In this document: one piece after another, positions 35,090 through 45,080 of the stretch
Layout of the letters: the number at the start of each line of letters is the position of its first letter
How positions within the stretch are numbered: position 1 is the stretch's first letter
Assembly (NCBI GenBank): GCA_017994575.1
Contig: JAGOKN010000011.1
Coordinates: 1 to 48,485 of the forward strand
DNA length: 48,485 bases
Origin: Nitrosomonas sp.
GTDB taxonomy: Bacteria > Pseudomonadota > Gammaproteobacteria > Burkholderiales > Nitrosomonadaceae
Direction of reading: 5' to 3'
Translations under genes and position numbers: made by a program
The notes under the pieces: model-generated
What the model saw: the letters and a program-made list of their open reading frames with translations, nothing else
The model's database searches: none
Told to the model about the DNA's origin: nothing

Positions 35090-36139
35090 ATGAAGCTGCA
35101 ATTCGGTCCTGCGCTGTTGATAGCTGCGGCACTGCTTGTCCCTACGGTAGCCTCTGCTGCCGATATTACTGGTGCTGGTGCTACCTTTCCTTATCCGATT
35201 TATGCCAAATGGGCTGAGGCCTATAAAAAAGAAACCGGTGTGCGCATGAATTATCAATCCATTGGTTCCGGTGGGGGCATCAAGCAAATTAAAGCCAAGA
35301 CGGTTGATTTTGGAGCAACTGACAAGCCGCTGACCGTGCAAGAATTAGAAAAAGAGAGTCTGATTCAGTTTCCGACAGTCGTGGGAGGCGTGGTTCCAGT
35401 GATCAATCTGGATGGAGTCAAAGAAGGTGTGGTGAGATTAACAGGAGTAGTTCTGGCAGATATTTTTCTGGGAAAAATCAAACAATGGAATGATCCTGCC
35501 ATTGTCGATTTGAATCCTGGAATAACGCTGCCAGCAAGTAACATTACCGTAGTCCATCGTGCTGATGGCTCCGGCACCACTTTCTTGTTTACCGATTATT
35601 TGAGCAAAGTCAGTCCGGAATGGAAACAAAAGGTGGGTGCTGATGCTTCCGTGGCCTGGCCAATTGGCACGGGTGGAAAAGGTAATGAAGGGGTGGCTAA
35701 TTTTGTCAGGCAAATCAAAAATTCCATCGGCTATGTTGAAGCTGCTTACGTAAAACAAAGCAAGATGAACTATGTGCAGCTACAGAACCTGGATGGCGCC
35801 TATGTGAAACCTACGGAGAGCAGTCTGCAGGCTTCTGCTGCGAATACACAGTGGGACAAAGCACCGGGATTCTATGAGATTCTGACCAATAAAGCTGGAC
35901 AGGATAGCTGGCCCATTACCGGCGCCACTTTTGTTCTGATGCACAAATCTCAGGCCAATCCTGCTCAAGCGGCAGAAGTATTGAAATTCTTTGCATGGGC
36001 CTTTGCCAAAGGCGATGAAATGGCGCTGGATTTGGATTACATCCCGTTGCCCGATAGCACAGTGAAGCTGATCGAAGCTTCCTGGGGAGCCAACCTCAAA
36101 ACCAAAGATGGAAAAGATATTTACTCCGTTAACCAATAA
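35090..36139 (+). CDS. pstS: Phosphate ABC transporter substrate-binding protein
   Basis: A 349-residue periplasmic protein with signal peptide LQFGPALLIAAALLVPTVASAA. Phosphate-binding motifs: ITGAGATFPYPIYAKWAEAYKKETG at the mature N-terminus, GSGGGIKQI (about 60), DFGATDKPL, HRADGSGTTFLFTDYLSKVSPEWK (about 156) and the GNEGVANFV region. It delivers phosphate to PstCA. GGAGAAC precedes the ATG, and a Pho box is upstream. First gene of pstSCAB. Confidence 0.96.
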   Translation: MKLQFGPALLIAAALLVPTVASAADITGAGATFPYPIYAKWAEAYKKETGVRMNYQSIGSGGGIKQIKAKTVDFGATDKPLTVQELEKESLIQFPTVVGGVVPVINLDGVKEGVVRLTGVVLADIFLGKIKQWNDPAIVDLNPGITLPASNITVVHRADGSGTTFLFTDYLSKVSPEWKQKVGADASVAWPIGTGGKGNEGVANFVRQIKNSIGYVEAAYVKQSKMNYVQLQNLDGAYVKPTESSLQASAANTQWDKAPGFYEILTNKAGQDSWPITGATFVLMHKSQANPAQAAEVLKFFAWAFAKGDEMALDLDYIPLPDSTVKLIEASWGANLKTKDGKDIYSVNQ

Positions 36140-36158
36140 TCGTCGATTCAACCTATAG

Positions 36159-36234
36159 GGCTGCAAATGATTTTCGTGTTGTGCCTAATGTGAAGGTATG
36201 GGTAATGTGCGCTAGCGTAAGTCGCTTTGCAGCC
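36159..36234 (+). promoter_or_regulatory. Long-range hairpin between pstS and pstC
   Basis: GGCTGCAAA (36159-36167) pairs with TTTGCAGCC (36226-36234) around a 58-nt loop that itself contains the palindrome GCGCTAGC. It lacks a T tract. Such intercistronic structures often stabilise the pstS message or reduce pstC expression. Confidence 0.45.
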
Positions 36235-36303
36235 TTTGCCATATGGATTGAAGATAATTCTTAGAAACATAATTAGCTATTCTTTGGCTTGAAGAAGCAA
36301 TAG

Positions 36304-37266
36304 ATGTCAAAAGCACATTCTGAAGAAAAATTAAAGCAACAACGCCTGATTGATCTGATTTTTCGTAAAACCACTTGGTTTTTTACACTGGTCGTCTTCT
36401 CATTGTTGGCGGCTATCATAGGTTCTTTGTTAATAGGCAGTTTGCCGGCCATTAAAGCGTTTGGCTTTGATTTTATGGTTAGCGCCGACTGGAATCCTGT
36501 TACCGAAAAATTTGGTGCAGTGGTACCTATCATTGGTACGTTGGTTACTTCACTGATTGCTTTGTCGATCGGCATCCCGGTCAGTTTTGGCATTGCGCTG
36601 TTTCTGACGGAATTATCTCCTCCCTGGTTACGCCGCCCGCTGGGTACGGCCATTGAGCTACTGGCGGGCATTCCCAGCATTATTTATGGCATGTGGGGGT
36701 TGTTCGTATTTGCGCCTTTGTTTGCTAAAACCATCCAACCCTGGCTACAAAACACATTAGGACAGATACCGGGCATTGGATTGTTGTTTGAAGGTTCCTT
36801 TATGGGCATTGGTATTTTGACGGCCGGCATCATTCTGGCGATTATGGTGATTCCTTTTATAGCTGCAGTCATGCGTGATGTTTTCGAAGTGGTTCCTCTC
36901 ATGCTGAAAGAATCCGCTTATGCACTGGGGGCAACCACTTGGGAAGTCATCTGGAACGTGGTGCTTCCCTATACCAAGATCGGTGTCGTCGGCGGCATTA
37001 TGCTCGGTCTTGGCCGTGCCTTGGGAGAGACCATGGCGGTCACATTCGTGATCGGCAATGCGCATCAATTGCATGCCTCCCTATTCATGCCGGGAAATAG
37101 TATCGCCTCAGCGCTGGCAAATGAATTTACTGAGGCTGATGGCGAGCTATATACCTCGGCCTTGATTGAGCTGGGTTTGATTTTGTTTTTTATTACTTTC
37201 ATCGTATTGGCGTGCTCCAAGATTCTGTTGGCGCAACTCAAGAAGCGCGAAGGTAATATCACGTAG
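36304..37266 (+). CDS. pstC: Phosphate ABC transporter permease
   Basis: A 320-residue inner-membrane protein with six predicted helices. An N-terminal helix ([28 protein letters not shown]) is followed by the PstC motif [27 protein letters not shown] and the EAA coupling loop [50 protein letters not shown] precedes the ATG. With PstA it forms the channel energised by PstB. Confidence 0.95.
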   Translation: MSKAHSEEKLKQQRLIDLIFRKTTWFFTLVVFSLLAAIIGSLLIGSLPAIKAFGFDFMVSADWNPVTEKFGAVVPIIGTLVTSLIALSIGIPVSFGIALFLTELSPPWLRRPLGTAIELLAGIPSIIYGMWGLFVFAPLFAKTIQPWLQNTLGQIPGIGLLFEGSFMGIGILTAGIILAIMVIPFIAAVMRDVFEVVPLMLKESAYALGATTWEVIWNVVLPYTKIGVVGGIMLGLGRALGETMAVTFVIGNAHQLHASLFMPGNSIASALANEFTEADGELYTSALIELGLILFFITFIVLACSKILLAQLKKREGNIT

Positions 37267-37275
37267 AGATTGCTT

Positions 37276-38121
37276 ATGATTCCAATTTATACTCGTCGAC
37301 GCATCATCAATGCCATTAATCTGACTTTCTCGTTTCTGGCCATGTTGTTTGGCTTATTTTGGTTATTCTGGATTTTATGGACTCTGCTGGATAAAGGTTT
37401 GAGTGGCATCAGCTTGGATATATTTACCCAAATGACACCCTCACCAGGCAGTACCGGCGGCTTGCTGAATGCTATCGTCGGTAGTTTGGCGATGGTTACG
37501 CTTGCCACTCTGATCGGTACTCCGGTGGGTATCATGGCGGGTACCTATCTGGCTGAATTCGGCCAGCGAGGGTGGCTTGCGCCTACTACACGTTTTGTCA
37601 ACGATATTCTGCTGTCCGCTCCGTCGATTGTGATCGGCCTTTTCATTTATACCGTTTATGTTGCGAAAGTGGGACATTTTTCCGGCTGGGCAGGGGCGCT
37701 GGCATTGTCGCTCATTGTCATTCCAGTGGTCGTGCGAACTACTGAGGATATGCTGCGACTCATCCCTGACAGCCTGCGCGAGGCCGCTGCTGCTTTGGGA
37801 GCGCCGCAATGGAAAGTGGTCACACTGGTCACATGGCGAGCATCCAAAGTCGGCATTATGACCGGTGTATTATTAGCGGTTGCGCGCATCAGCGGAGAAA
37901 CGGCGCCCTTGCTATTTACTGCACTGAATAACCAATTCTGGAGCTCGGACATGGATCGCCCCATGGCTAATTTGCCTGTGGTCATTTTTCAGTTTGCCAT
38001 GAGTCCCTACGAGTATTGGCAAGCATTAGCCTGGACTGGAGCGCTACTCATTACGCTGAGTGTTTTGGGACTCAATATCGCGGCACGACTATTCATGCGT
38101 AAACACACGTTATCCAATTAA
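37276..38121 (+). CDS. pstA: Phosphate ABC transporter permease
   Basis: The protein has 281 residues from ATG 37276 (a TTG two codons earlier is in frame). It has six helices. PstA signatures: [43 protein letters not shown], the [12 protein letters not shown] segment and the EAA loop [45 protein letters not shown]. It starts 9 bp after the pstC stop, so it is co-translated. Confidence 0.95.
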   Translation: MIPIYTRRRIINAINLTFSFLAMLFGLFWLFWILWTLLDKGLSGISLDIFTQMTPSPGSTGGLLNAIVGSLAMVTLATLIGTPVGIMAGTYLAEFGQRGWLAPTTRFVNDILLSAPSIVIGLFIYTVYVAKVGHFSGWAGALALSLIVIPVVVRTTEDMLRLIPDSLREAAAALGAPQWKVVTLVTWRASKVGIMTGVLLAVARISGETAPLLFTALNNQFWSSDMDRPMANLPVVIFQFAMSPYEYWQALAWTGALLITLSVLGLNIAARLFMRKHTLSN

Positions 38122-38137
38122 ACACCGAGAACATCTT

Positions 38138-38902
38138 ATGCGAGCTAATGTATCCAAAGTCACCATTAATGATTTGAACTTCTATTACGACAAATTTCAT
38201 GCGCTGAAATCCATCAATATGGAGATTCTGGAGAACAAAGTGACCGCTTTCATCGGTCCCTCCGGATGTGGAAAATCCACGCTACTGCGCGCATTCAACC
38301 GCATGTATCAACTCTATCCCAGTCAGATGGCCAAAGGCGAAATCATGGTGGATGGTTCGAATATTCTTGATAATAAGCAGGATCTTAATATGCTGAGAGC
38401 CAGAATGGGCATGGTATTTCAGAAGCCGACACCATTCCCGATGTCCATTTTCGATAATGTAGCATTTGGCGTAAAACTGTATGAATCCTTAAACCGTCAT
38501 GATTTAGCCGAGCGGGTTGAGTGGGCGCTGCATAAAGCGGCCTTGTGGGAAGAAGTCAAGGATAAACTGAATCAGAGCGGCACCAGCCTTTCCGGGGGGC
38601 AGCAGCAGCGTTTGTGTATTGCGCGCACGATAGCAGTGAAGCCGGAAGTCGTTTTGCTCGACGAACCGACTTCAGCGCTCGACCCAATTTCTACTGCACA
38701 TATTGAAGACCTGATCTTCAAATTGAAAGAAGATTACACCATCGTCATTGTCACTCACAATATGCAGCAGGCCGCGCGGGTTTCCGACTATACGGCTTAT
38801 ATGTATCTGGGAGAATTGATTGAATTTGGTAACACCGATCTTATCTTTACCACACCCAAGCAAAAAGCCACTGAGGATTACATTACCGGCAAGTTTGGTT
38901 AA
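38138..38902 (+). CDS. pstB: Phosphate ABC transporter ATP-binding protein
   Basis: A 254-residue ATPase from ATG 38138; a longer frame from 38060 overlaps pstA and is rejected. Walker [10 protein letters not shown] (about 40), Q-loop [23 protein letters not shown] (PstB-specific), signature [12 protein letters not shown] (about 148), Walker [14 protein letters not shown] and the switch His in [26 protein letters not shown]. It energises PstCA. No phoU, phoB or phoR follows within this window. Confidence 0.96.
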   Translation: MRANVSKVTINDLNFYYDKFHALKSINMEILENKVTAFIGPSGCGKSTLLRAFNRMYQLYPSQMAKGEIMVDGSNILDNKQDLNMLRARMGMVFQKPTPFPMSIFDNVAFGVKLYESLNRHDLAERVEWALHKAALWEEVKDKLNQSGTSLSGGQQQRLCIARTIAVKPEVVLLDEPTSALDPISTAHIEDLIFKLKEDYTIVIVTHNMQQAARVSDYTAYMYLGELIEFGNTDLIFTTPKQKATEDYITGKFG

Positions 38903-39056
38903 CCGGTTACGCTCTTATCGGTAACGCTGCATTTCAAATAGGATAGATGCATTATCCTTTTTCAGACTGGTTGGTCGTGATGATTTTCTCTCGTTGCAAT
39001 TCCCAATACTCTACAATTGTTTTTGTTATTTCAGAATCAGATAGAGATCAGTTAAT

Positions 39057-39080
39057 ATAAAGCTTGCTTGCAAGCTTTAT
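39057..39080 (+). terminator. Perfect hairpin between pstB and uspA
   Basis: ATAAAGCTTGC and GCAAGCTTTAT form a perfect 11-bp stem with a TT loop, followed by TATT. The U tract is weak, so termination may be partial. It separates pstB from the universal stress gene. Confidence 0.55.
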
Positions 39081-39122
39081 TATTGGCATGACTTTATCAA
39101 ACATCACTTTTGAGGATGGATC

Positions 39123-39563
39123 ATGTATCAGAGAATTTTAGTACCGATTGATGGCAGCGCAACTTCAGAACGTGCGCTGGATGAAGCAATTAAATTTGCA
39201 CAACAACAGAATTCACGGATTGAACTGATTCATGTATTGGAAGATATTTGGTATTTTGATAATGAAAATTACCTGAACTATGTAGAATTAGTACAGACCA
39301 TGCGCTACAGCGGAGAAAAAATACTGGCGCAAGCTCAGAATAAATTTCTTCAGGCTGGCGTGATGGTCGATATCCGATTGCTGGAAACGCAAGGTGAGCG
39401 GGTAGCCAATGTGATTATCAATGAAGCTAAAAATAGCCTGGCCGATTTGATCATTATCGGCACCCATGGTCGATCCGGTTTTAATCGCATGTTGCTGGGT
39501 AGCATTGCGGAAGGCGTCATGCGCATGGCACATATTCCGATCTTGTTGATTCGTGGCGGCTGA
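39123..39563 (+). CDS. Universal stress protein (UspA-type, ATP-binding)
   Basis: A 146-residue single-domain UspA fold. It starts YQRILVPIDGSATSERALDEAIKFA and carries the ATP-binding G-2x-G-9x-G(S/T) motif in IIGTHGRSGFNRMLLGSIAEGVMRMAHIPILLIR. GAGGAT precedes the ATG. It is a cytoplasmic dimeric stress protein of the MJ0577-type. It follows pstB but is separated by a hairpin, so it may be independently transcribed. Confidence 0.9.
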   Translation: MYQRILVPIDGSATSERALDEAIKFAQQQNSRIELIHVLEDIWYFDNENYLNYVELVQTMRYSGEKILAQAQNKFLQAGVMVDIRLLETQGERVANVIINEAKNSLADLIIIGTHGRSGFNRMLLGSIAEGVMRMAHIPILLIRGG

Positions 39564-39676
39564 CAATCATCGGAATCTTGAGCTTGAGCATTGATGATCA
39601 GGTAAGAGGTTCCGCATAAATCTGTGTGTGGTAAATTTCAATGTCTTATTAACTCTTTTAATTAAACAGGCAGAAT

Positions 39677-40465
39677 ATGGAAAATTATGAAGCCTTAATA
39701 GCAACCGTTGCTTTAATGATGGGTGTTTCCTGGGCAAGTGGTGTTAATCTGTATGCCGTGTTGCTGGTGCTTGGCTTGGGGGGATCTACCGGTAATATCG
39801 ATTTGCCGACCGAATTGTCAGCGCTGGAAGATCCACTGGTGATTGGCGCTGCGGGTATCATGTATTTCATTGAATTTTTTGTGGACAAGATTCCCGGATT
39901 GGATTCGGCGTGGGATTCCATTCACACGTTTATTCGTATTCCGGCAGGAGCGATGCTGGCAGCAGGCGCTGTGGGTGATGTCACCCCCGCGCTGGAAATT
40001 GCCGCCGGAATTTTGGGAGGAGGAGTGGCGGCCACCAGCCATGCAACCAAAGCGGGTACCCGTCTGCTGATTAATACCTCGCCTGAGCCTTTCTCCAACT
40101 GGACGGCATCCCTGTCAGGGGATGTTCTGGTACTGTCCGGACTTTGGACCGCTCTGAAGCATCCGGAAGTTTTCCTGGTATTATTTGTTGTGTTCTTGAT
40201 GATTGCCATCTGGGCGTTGCCCAAGCTATGGCGCTTGTTAAAAATAATGCTCACTAAAATTGGCTGCTTTTTAGGTTTGGTGAAAGCGCCTCCGGTCACA
40301 GCGAATGACACGGATGCTATGGTTCTTGAGGTCGAACAGCAAAAGATTGATCACATTGTCGCCTTAGAACGATTGCAACAATTACGAGATAAAGGCGCAT
40401 TAACGGAAGCGGAATTTGAGCAACAGAAATGCAAAATTCTCAAAGCATCTGTCGATCAATCCTGA
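39677..40465 (+). CDS. DUF4126 membrane protein with SHOCT-like tail
   Basis: A 262-residue inner-membrane protein. Hydrophobic segments occur at about 5-30, 55-75, 90-120 and 150-180. The DUF4126 pattern is visible: LMMGVSWASGVNLYAVLLVLGLGG, IEFFVDKIPGLDSAWDSIHTFIRIPAGAMLAAGAVGD, and SHATKAGTRLLINTSPEPFSNWTASLSGD. The C-terminus is a SHOCT-like helix pair (ALERLQQLRDKGALTEAEFEQQKCKIL). Function is unknown for the family. Confidence 0.78.
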   Translation: MENYEALIATVALMMGVSWASGVNLYAVLLVLGLGGSTGNIDLPTELSALEDPLVIGAAGIMYFIEFFVDKIPGLDSAWDSIHTFIRIPAGAMLAAGAVGDVTPALEIAAGILGGGVAATSHATKAGTRLLINTSPEPFSNWTASLSGDVLVLSGLWTALKHPEVFLVLFVVFLMIAIWALPKLWRLLKIMLTKIGCFLGLVKAPPVTANDTDAMVLEVEQQKIDHIVALERLQQLRDKGALTEAEFEQQKCKILKASVDQS

Positions 40466-40873
40466 TTCCTGGAAAAGATTCGCACCAATCTGATTGCCTT
40501 CATTCATTTTTAGGAGGGATTCTTCACGCATGATCCGCTGGAGGCGGAGGAAAACCAAGGTTTTTTTCTGAAATAACCTATTGAATCCAGAATAAAGACC
40601 ACAACATCTGCATTAACAAAACAGGTTATATTTTATCTATTGCTGCTGGTAGAAACGTCCTGATAGGAATTGAATGCCGATTTCAATAACACCGGTAGCT
40701 AAATGCTTGTTCGTTTTTGCTAAAAAGGGAGGTTGAAATTGCCGTAATCGCGACTTTAAATATCCTGATTGTCCATTACTATAACGATTTATGAGTCACA
40801 GCATAAATCTCGTTCGTTTGACAAATAACAATCCACGACTGCGATGCTGCTTTCCAACCATTAATTATTACTT
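40466..40873. other. Spacer upstream of the TonB-receptor cluster
   Basis: 408 bp. It contains a 13-codon frame with a strong ribosome site at 40530-40571 and an AAAACC/GGTTTT hairpin with a T run at 40551-40567. No Fur-box-like sequence was recognised. Confidence 0.5.
40530..40571 (+). CDS. Putative 13-residue arginine-rich leader peptide
   Basis: AGGAGGG (40513-40518) lies 11 bp before ATG 40530. The frame encodes MIRWRRRKTKVFF and stops at TGA 40569-40571. Its 3' half overlaps an AAAACC-AA-GGTTTT hairpin with a T run, an attenuator-like layout. It is very short, so it may be chance. Confidence 0.3.
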   Translation: MIRWRRRKTKVFF

Positions 40874-40885
40874 GTGATTTCATTG

Positions 40886-40933
40886 CACAGCCCAAAAACG
40901 CTATTGAATCACAGCCCAAAAACGCTATTGAAT
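40886..40933 (+). repeat. Perfect 24-bp tandem duplication before the TonB-receptor start
   Basis: Two identical 24-bp units (40886-40909 and 40910-40933, beginning CACAGCCCAAAAACG) are directly adjacent and end exactly at ATG 40934. Read in the receptor frame each encodes HSPKTLLN. Such a repeat can slip during replication. Confidence 0.8.
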
Positions 40934-42964
40934 ATGAGGTGTTTACTCTTCATTATTTTCGGCTGCTTAGCAAATTGTGCGATGGCTGGCAGTAAGTCTG
41001 TGGGCGGTGCTAAATCTATCGATAATGAGTTGTTAACCATGAGTATCGAGGAGCTGATGAAAATTGAAGTTACCTCTGCATCGAGACGCTCGCAGAAACT
41101 TTCTGAAGTATCTTCCGCAATTTTCGTGATCACACAAGATGATATTCGCCGCTCGGGTGCGACCAGTATTCCCGAGGCTTTGCGTATGGCTCCAGGTGTT
41201 GAAGTCGCTCGTCTAGGTACGGATAAATGGGCGATCAGCGTGCGTGGTTTTAATGGTCGCTTTGCCAACAAGCTACAAGTGCTGATGGATGGCCGCAGTG
41301 TTTATACACCGCTATTTTCCGGGGTGATATGGAGTCAGCAAGATACCTTCATGGAAGATATCGAGCGTATCGAAGTAATCCGTGGTCCCGGTGCCACTGT
41401 GTGGGGGGCCAATGCTGTCAATGGGGTGATCAATATCATCACTAAAAAAGCCGCCGATACACAAGGCACTTTGTTGACCGGTGGCGGTGGTAGTTTTGAA
41501 CGTGGTTTTGTGGGCGTGCGTTATGGTGGCAAGCTTAATGAAGAAACGCCCTTTCGCGTGTATGCCAAAGCATTCAGTAGGGATCCGATGCATTCGCTAT
41601 CAGGAGTGAGCGTGAGGGATGACTGGCAGTCTGCCAGGGCAGGTTTTCGACTCGATCATAGCCGTGGGATCGATCAGCTAACAGTGCAGGGCGATGTGTT
41701 CATTAACAGCATCGGGGATAGCCTGCTACAACCTGCATTGGCCGCGCCTTTCACTCGTCTGGATATCGCGGATGCGAAAGAAAAAGGGGGAAACATCCGC
41801 TTGCGCTGGGATCGGAATTTCTCGGATAAATCCTCCATCATGCTGCAAACGTATTACGACCGGGTGCATAACCAGCTAGCGCCGTGGACAAAATACGCAG
41901 AAAGTTTCGATGTGGATTTTCAACACCGTTTGCCTCTTTTTATCCATCACGATGTGACTTGGGGTATCAATTATCGGTTATATAACAACAAGGTTCCAGA
42001 GACAGAACTGACGACTTTTACTCCGCAACAGAAAACCAATCACAATATCAGTGCATTTGTTCGCGATGAGATTACGTTATTACCGGATCAGTTACGGTTA
42101 TCACTGGGTACACGAATTGATCACAATGATTTTACCGGCTTGGAGGTGCAACCGAGCGGGCGTTTGATGTGGACTCCCAATGAGCAGAATTCGCTTTGGA
42201 TATCGGTATCGCGTGCAGTGCGCATACCCTCCCGCGGTGAGAATGATGTCACGATTGCAGGTAGAGTGATGCAATCATTCCCGGGTATGCCGACATTGCC
42301 GGTTCCGGTCATGATGGTGGTGCAGGGCAACAATCGTTTCGATTCCGAAAAACTAATTGCTTATGAGCTGGGCTATCGGCATCAATTTGCATCGAATGCA
42401 TCGATTGATATCGCCAGTTTCTTTAATGACTATAGCCAACTGCGGGATTTTAGATTTGGTCAGATGACCCAGGGTGTTGGCATTCATTCTCACCTAGTTT
42501 TGCCTATCTTTTTTGGTAATCAGGCTTCTGCGCATTCCTATGGCGTGGAAGCCTCGATTGATTGGCGACCGTATGAAAAATGGCGCCTGCAGGGTAGTTA
42601 TTCCTATCTGAACATTCATATGAATTCCAGTGCCGAATTCAAACAATTGGATTCAACTTCGGGAGGTGCGGACAAGGCCAATCCGCATCAACAATTTTCA
42701 TTACGCTCCAACTATGATTTTTCAGAGAGATTACAACTCAATCTCTGGTTGCGCTATGTCAGCGGTTTGACGTTCTACCATATTCCCAATTATGTCACGA
42801 TGGATGCCAAGCTCGCTTGGAAACCAATTAATAACACCGAAGTGTTTGTCGTTGGGCAGAATTTGCTGAGTCAGCATCATCAAGAATCGCAATCCGATTT
42901 CATTCCATCAATACCCGCGCGCATACCCAGAGGGATCTATGCCGGCATTGAGTGGCGTTTTTAG
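40934..42964 (+). CDS. TonB-dependent outer-membrane receptor, paralogue 1
   Basis: The protein has 676 residues from ATG 40934, which directly begins the signal peptide RCLLFIIFGCLANCAMA. A GTG at 40874 would add 20 repeat-encoded residues. No Shine-Dalgarno is obvious. Residues about 30-60 carry LLTMSIEELMKIEVTSASRRSQKLSEV, the pre-plug motif of the family linked to YfiR-type partners. Plug: AIFVITQDDIRRSGATSIPEALRMAPGV, IERIEVIRGPGATVWGANAVNGVINIITK. The barrel ends in GIYAGIEWRF. It imports an unknown substrate by TonB energy. The downstream paralogue is clearly homologous. Confidence 0.9.
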   Translation: MRCLLFIIFGCLANCAMAGSKSVGGAKSIDNELLTMSIEELMKIEVTSASRRSQKLSEVSSAIFVITQDDIRRSGATSIPEALRMAPGVEVARLGTDKWAISVRGFNGRFANKLQVLMDGRSVYTPLFSGVIWSQQDTFMEDIERIEVIRGPGATVWGANAVNGVINIITKKAADTQGTLLTGGGGSFERGFVGVRYGGKLNEETPFRVYAKAFSRDPMHSLSGVSVRDDWQSARAGFRLDHSRGIDQLTVQGDVFINSIGDSLLQPALAAPFTRLDIADAKEKGGNIRLRWDRNFSDKSSIMLQTYYDRVHNQLAPWTKYAESFDVDFQHRLPLFIHHDVTWGINYRLYNNKVPETELTTFTPQQKTNHNISAFVRDEITLLPDQLRLSLGTRIDHNDFTGLEVQPSGRLMWTPNEQNSLWISVSRAVRIPSRGENDVTIAGRVMQSFPGMPTLPVPVMMVVQGNNRFDSEKLIAYELGYRHQFASNASIDIASFFNDYSQLRDFRFGQMTQGVGIHSHLVLPIFFGNQASAHSYGVEASIDWRPYEKWRLQGSYSYLNIHMNSSAEFKQLDSTSGGADKANPHQQFSLRSNYDFSERLQLNLWLRYVSGLTFYHIPNYVTMDAKLAWKPINNTEVFVVGQNLLSQHHQESQSDFIPSIPARIPRGIYAGIEWRF

Positions 42965-42977
42965 AGAAGAATATAAG

Positions 42978-45071
42978 ATGAAGAAATTTCATGCGCTCAT
43001 GAGCACACTATGGTTTGAATTGATCTTTGAATATGTTCTGAAGATATTGAAACAGTTAATTTTCATTGCGATGGTTTGTGCCGCAAGTTTTGCAGTGGCC
43101 GGAAATCAATCGACAAATAATCAATTGCTCAATCTCAGTATCGAAGAACTAATGAATGTTAATGTGACGACAGAATCCAGACGCCCACAGAAGTTGGCAG
43201 AGATACCATCAGCAGTTTTTGTGATTACGCAGGATGATATCCGCCGCTCAGGTGCAACAAATATTCCAGATGCATTGAGAATGGCGCCAGGTGTGCAGGT
43301 GGAGCGTGTAGGCACAGATAAATGGGCTGTCAGTATCCGTGGCTTTAATGGTATCTATGACAATAAACTGCAAGTGCTTATGGATGGCCGCAGCGTATAT
43401 TCACCAGTATTTTCAAGCGTGTTATGGGAACAGCAAGATACGCTGATGGAAGATATCGAGCGCATCGAAGTGATTCGCGGCCCTGCTACAGTATCCTGGG
43501 GATCCAATGCAGTCAATGGCGTCATTAATATTATCACCAAGAAAGCCGCCGATACCCAGGGAACACTGCTTACCGCCGGGGGTGGTAGTTTCGAACAGGC
43601 TTTTGTGGGCGCGCGCTACGGCGGAAAAATCAACGAGGAAACGCCTTTCCGTGTCTACGCCAAAGGATTCACACGCGACCACACGCAATCGTTATCCGGC
43701 GCAAATACTCACGATCAATGGCATTCGGCTAGAGGTGGATTCCGCTTGGATCATAGTCGTGGCATAGATCAGTTTACGTTGCAGGGAGATCTTTTCTCCA
43801 ATTTTGATGGAAGTACTCTCGAAAAAAATGCTCTGAGTATATCGCCTACTTCAACAGGTGCGATACGCGGGCATAACGAAGGGGGGAATATACGTTTTCG
43901 CTGGGATCGGACTTTCTCTGAACATTCTTCATTCATGCTGCAAGCTTACTACGACCGCAATTTGGCGGTACTGCAACCAATGAGCAAAATGCATGCCGAG
44001 AGCTTTGATATCGATATGCAATACCGCTTTCCGTTATTCGATCGGCACCGTATAACCTGGGGATCGAATTACCGGCTTTACCATAACAAACTGTTTGAGA
44101 CCGGTTTGTCGACCTTTTCCCCTCGCGAGCGGACAAACCACCTGATCGGCACTTTCATCCGCGATGACATCACGTTGATACCGGATCGTTTGTTATTCAG
44201 TCTGGGCAGCCGATTCGAACATAACGATTTCACCGGGATGGAAATACAACCCAATGCACGCCTGATGTGGACGCCCAATAATGAGAATTCAATCTGGATG
44301 GCCGTATCCCGTGCGGTGAGAACGCCTTCTCGCGGTGAAATTGATGGCACCATTAATCTAACGCTAACACCACAATTTCAGTCTTTCCCTGGATTCTCTG
44401 GCTTACCGTTTCCTATCACCGTGTTAATGCATGGCAACAAAAACTTTCAAGCAGAAAAACTCATTGCTTACGAACTGGGATACCGGCATCAATTCTCCCC
44501 CCAGGCTTCCATCGATATAGCTGGTTTTATCAATGATTACAGTCAATTGCGTGACACAAGCTTAGGTGCGCTTTCACTCAGCGCAGGATTGCCGAGACAA
44601 CTCCTATTTCCTGTTGCGTTTAATAATCATGGATCGGCTCTAACCTATGGTGTTGAAACATCGATTGATTGGAAACCCAAAGATAATTGGCGCTTGCAAG
44701 GTAGCTATAGCTTTCTTAATATAGATTTTTCTTCTAATAGCGCCTTTAACAAACAGGATTCCTCCGCAGGCGCCGCAAACAAGGCGAACCCTCAGCATCA
44801 ATTGTCGGTTCGTTCAAACTACGATTTTTCTGAAAGATTGCAGCTCAATCTTTGGTTGCGCTACACCAGTGCCATCTCATTTTACAATATCCCGAGCTAT
44901 GTCACGATGGATGCAAAGCTGGCATATAAACCGACAAAAAATACTGAGCTGTTCGTCGTCGGTCAAAACCTATTTAGTCAACATCACAGGGAGTTTGCAT
45001 CTGACTTTCTTCCGATGGTACCCGTGTTTATTCCGCGTGGAGTTTACGCTGGAGTGCAGTGGCGCTTCTAG
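42978..45071 (+). CDS. TonB-dependent outer-membrane receptor, paralogue 2
   Basis: The protein has 697 residues from ATG 42978 (AGAGAAG upstream). A long N-terminal segment precedes the signal helix (LIFIAMVCAASFAVAG). The plug and barrel follow paralogue 1 nearly motif by motif: LLNLSIEELMNVNVTTESRRPQKLAEIPSAVFVITQDDIRRSGATNIPDALRMAPGVQVERVGTDKWAVSIRGFNG, ending GVYAGVQWRF. The best-conserved parts are the plug and the last 100 residues; extracellular loops differ, which suggests a tandem duplication followed by divergence of ligand specificity. It starts 14 bp after paralogue 1 and 10 bp precede yfiR. Confidence 0.9.
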   Translation: MKKFHALMSTLWFELIFEYVLKILKQLIFIAMVCAASFAVAGNQSTNNQLLNLSIEELMNVNVTTESRRPQKLAEIPSAVFVITQDDIRRSGATNIPDALRMAPGVQVERVGTDKWAVSIRGFNGIYDNKLQVLMDGRSVYSPVFSSVLWEQQDTLMEDIERIEVIRGPATVSWGSNAVNGVINIITKKAADTQGTLLTAGGGSFEQAFVGARYGGKINEETPFRVYAKGFTRDHTQSLSGANTHDQWHSARGGFRLDHSRGIDQFTLQGDLFSNFDGSTLEKNALSISPTSTGAIRGHNEGGNIRFRWDRTFSEHSSFMLQAYYDRNLAVLQPMSKMHAESFDIDMQYRFPLFDRHRITWGSNYRLYHNKLFETGLSTFSPRERTNHLIGTFIRDDITLIPDRLLFSLGSRFEHNDFTGMEIQPNARLMWTPNNENSIWMAVSRAVRTPSRGEIDGTINLTLTPQFQSFPGFSGLPFPITVLMHGNKNFQAEKLIAYELGYRHQFSPQASIDIAGFINDYSQLRDTSLGALSLSAGLPRQLLFPVAFNNHGSALTYGVETSIDWKPKDNWRLQGSYSFLNIDFSSNSAFNKQDSSAGAANKANPQHQLSVRSNYDFSERLQLNLWLRYTSAISFYNIPSYVTMDAKLAYKPTKNTELFVVGQNLFSQHHREFASDFLPMVPVFIPRGVYAGVQWRF

Positions 45072-45080
45072 CGAGGATAC

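Noticed and set aside
38903-39122. phoU expected after pstB
   Set aside because: The following genes are a universal stress protein and DUF4126; no phoU frame is present in the window.
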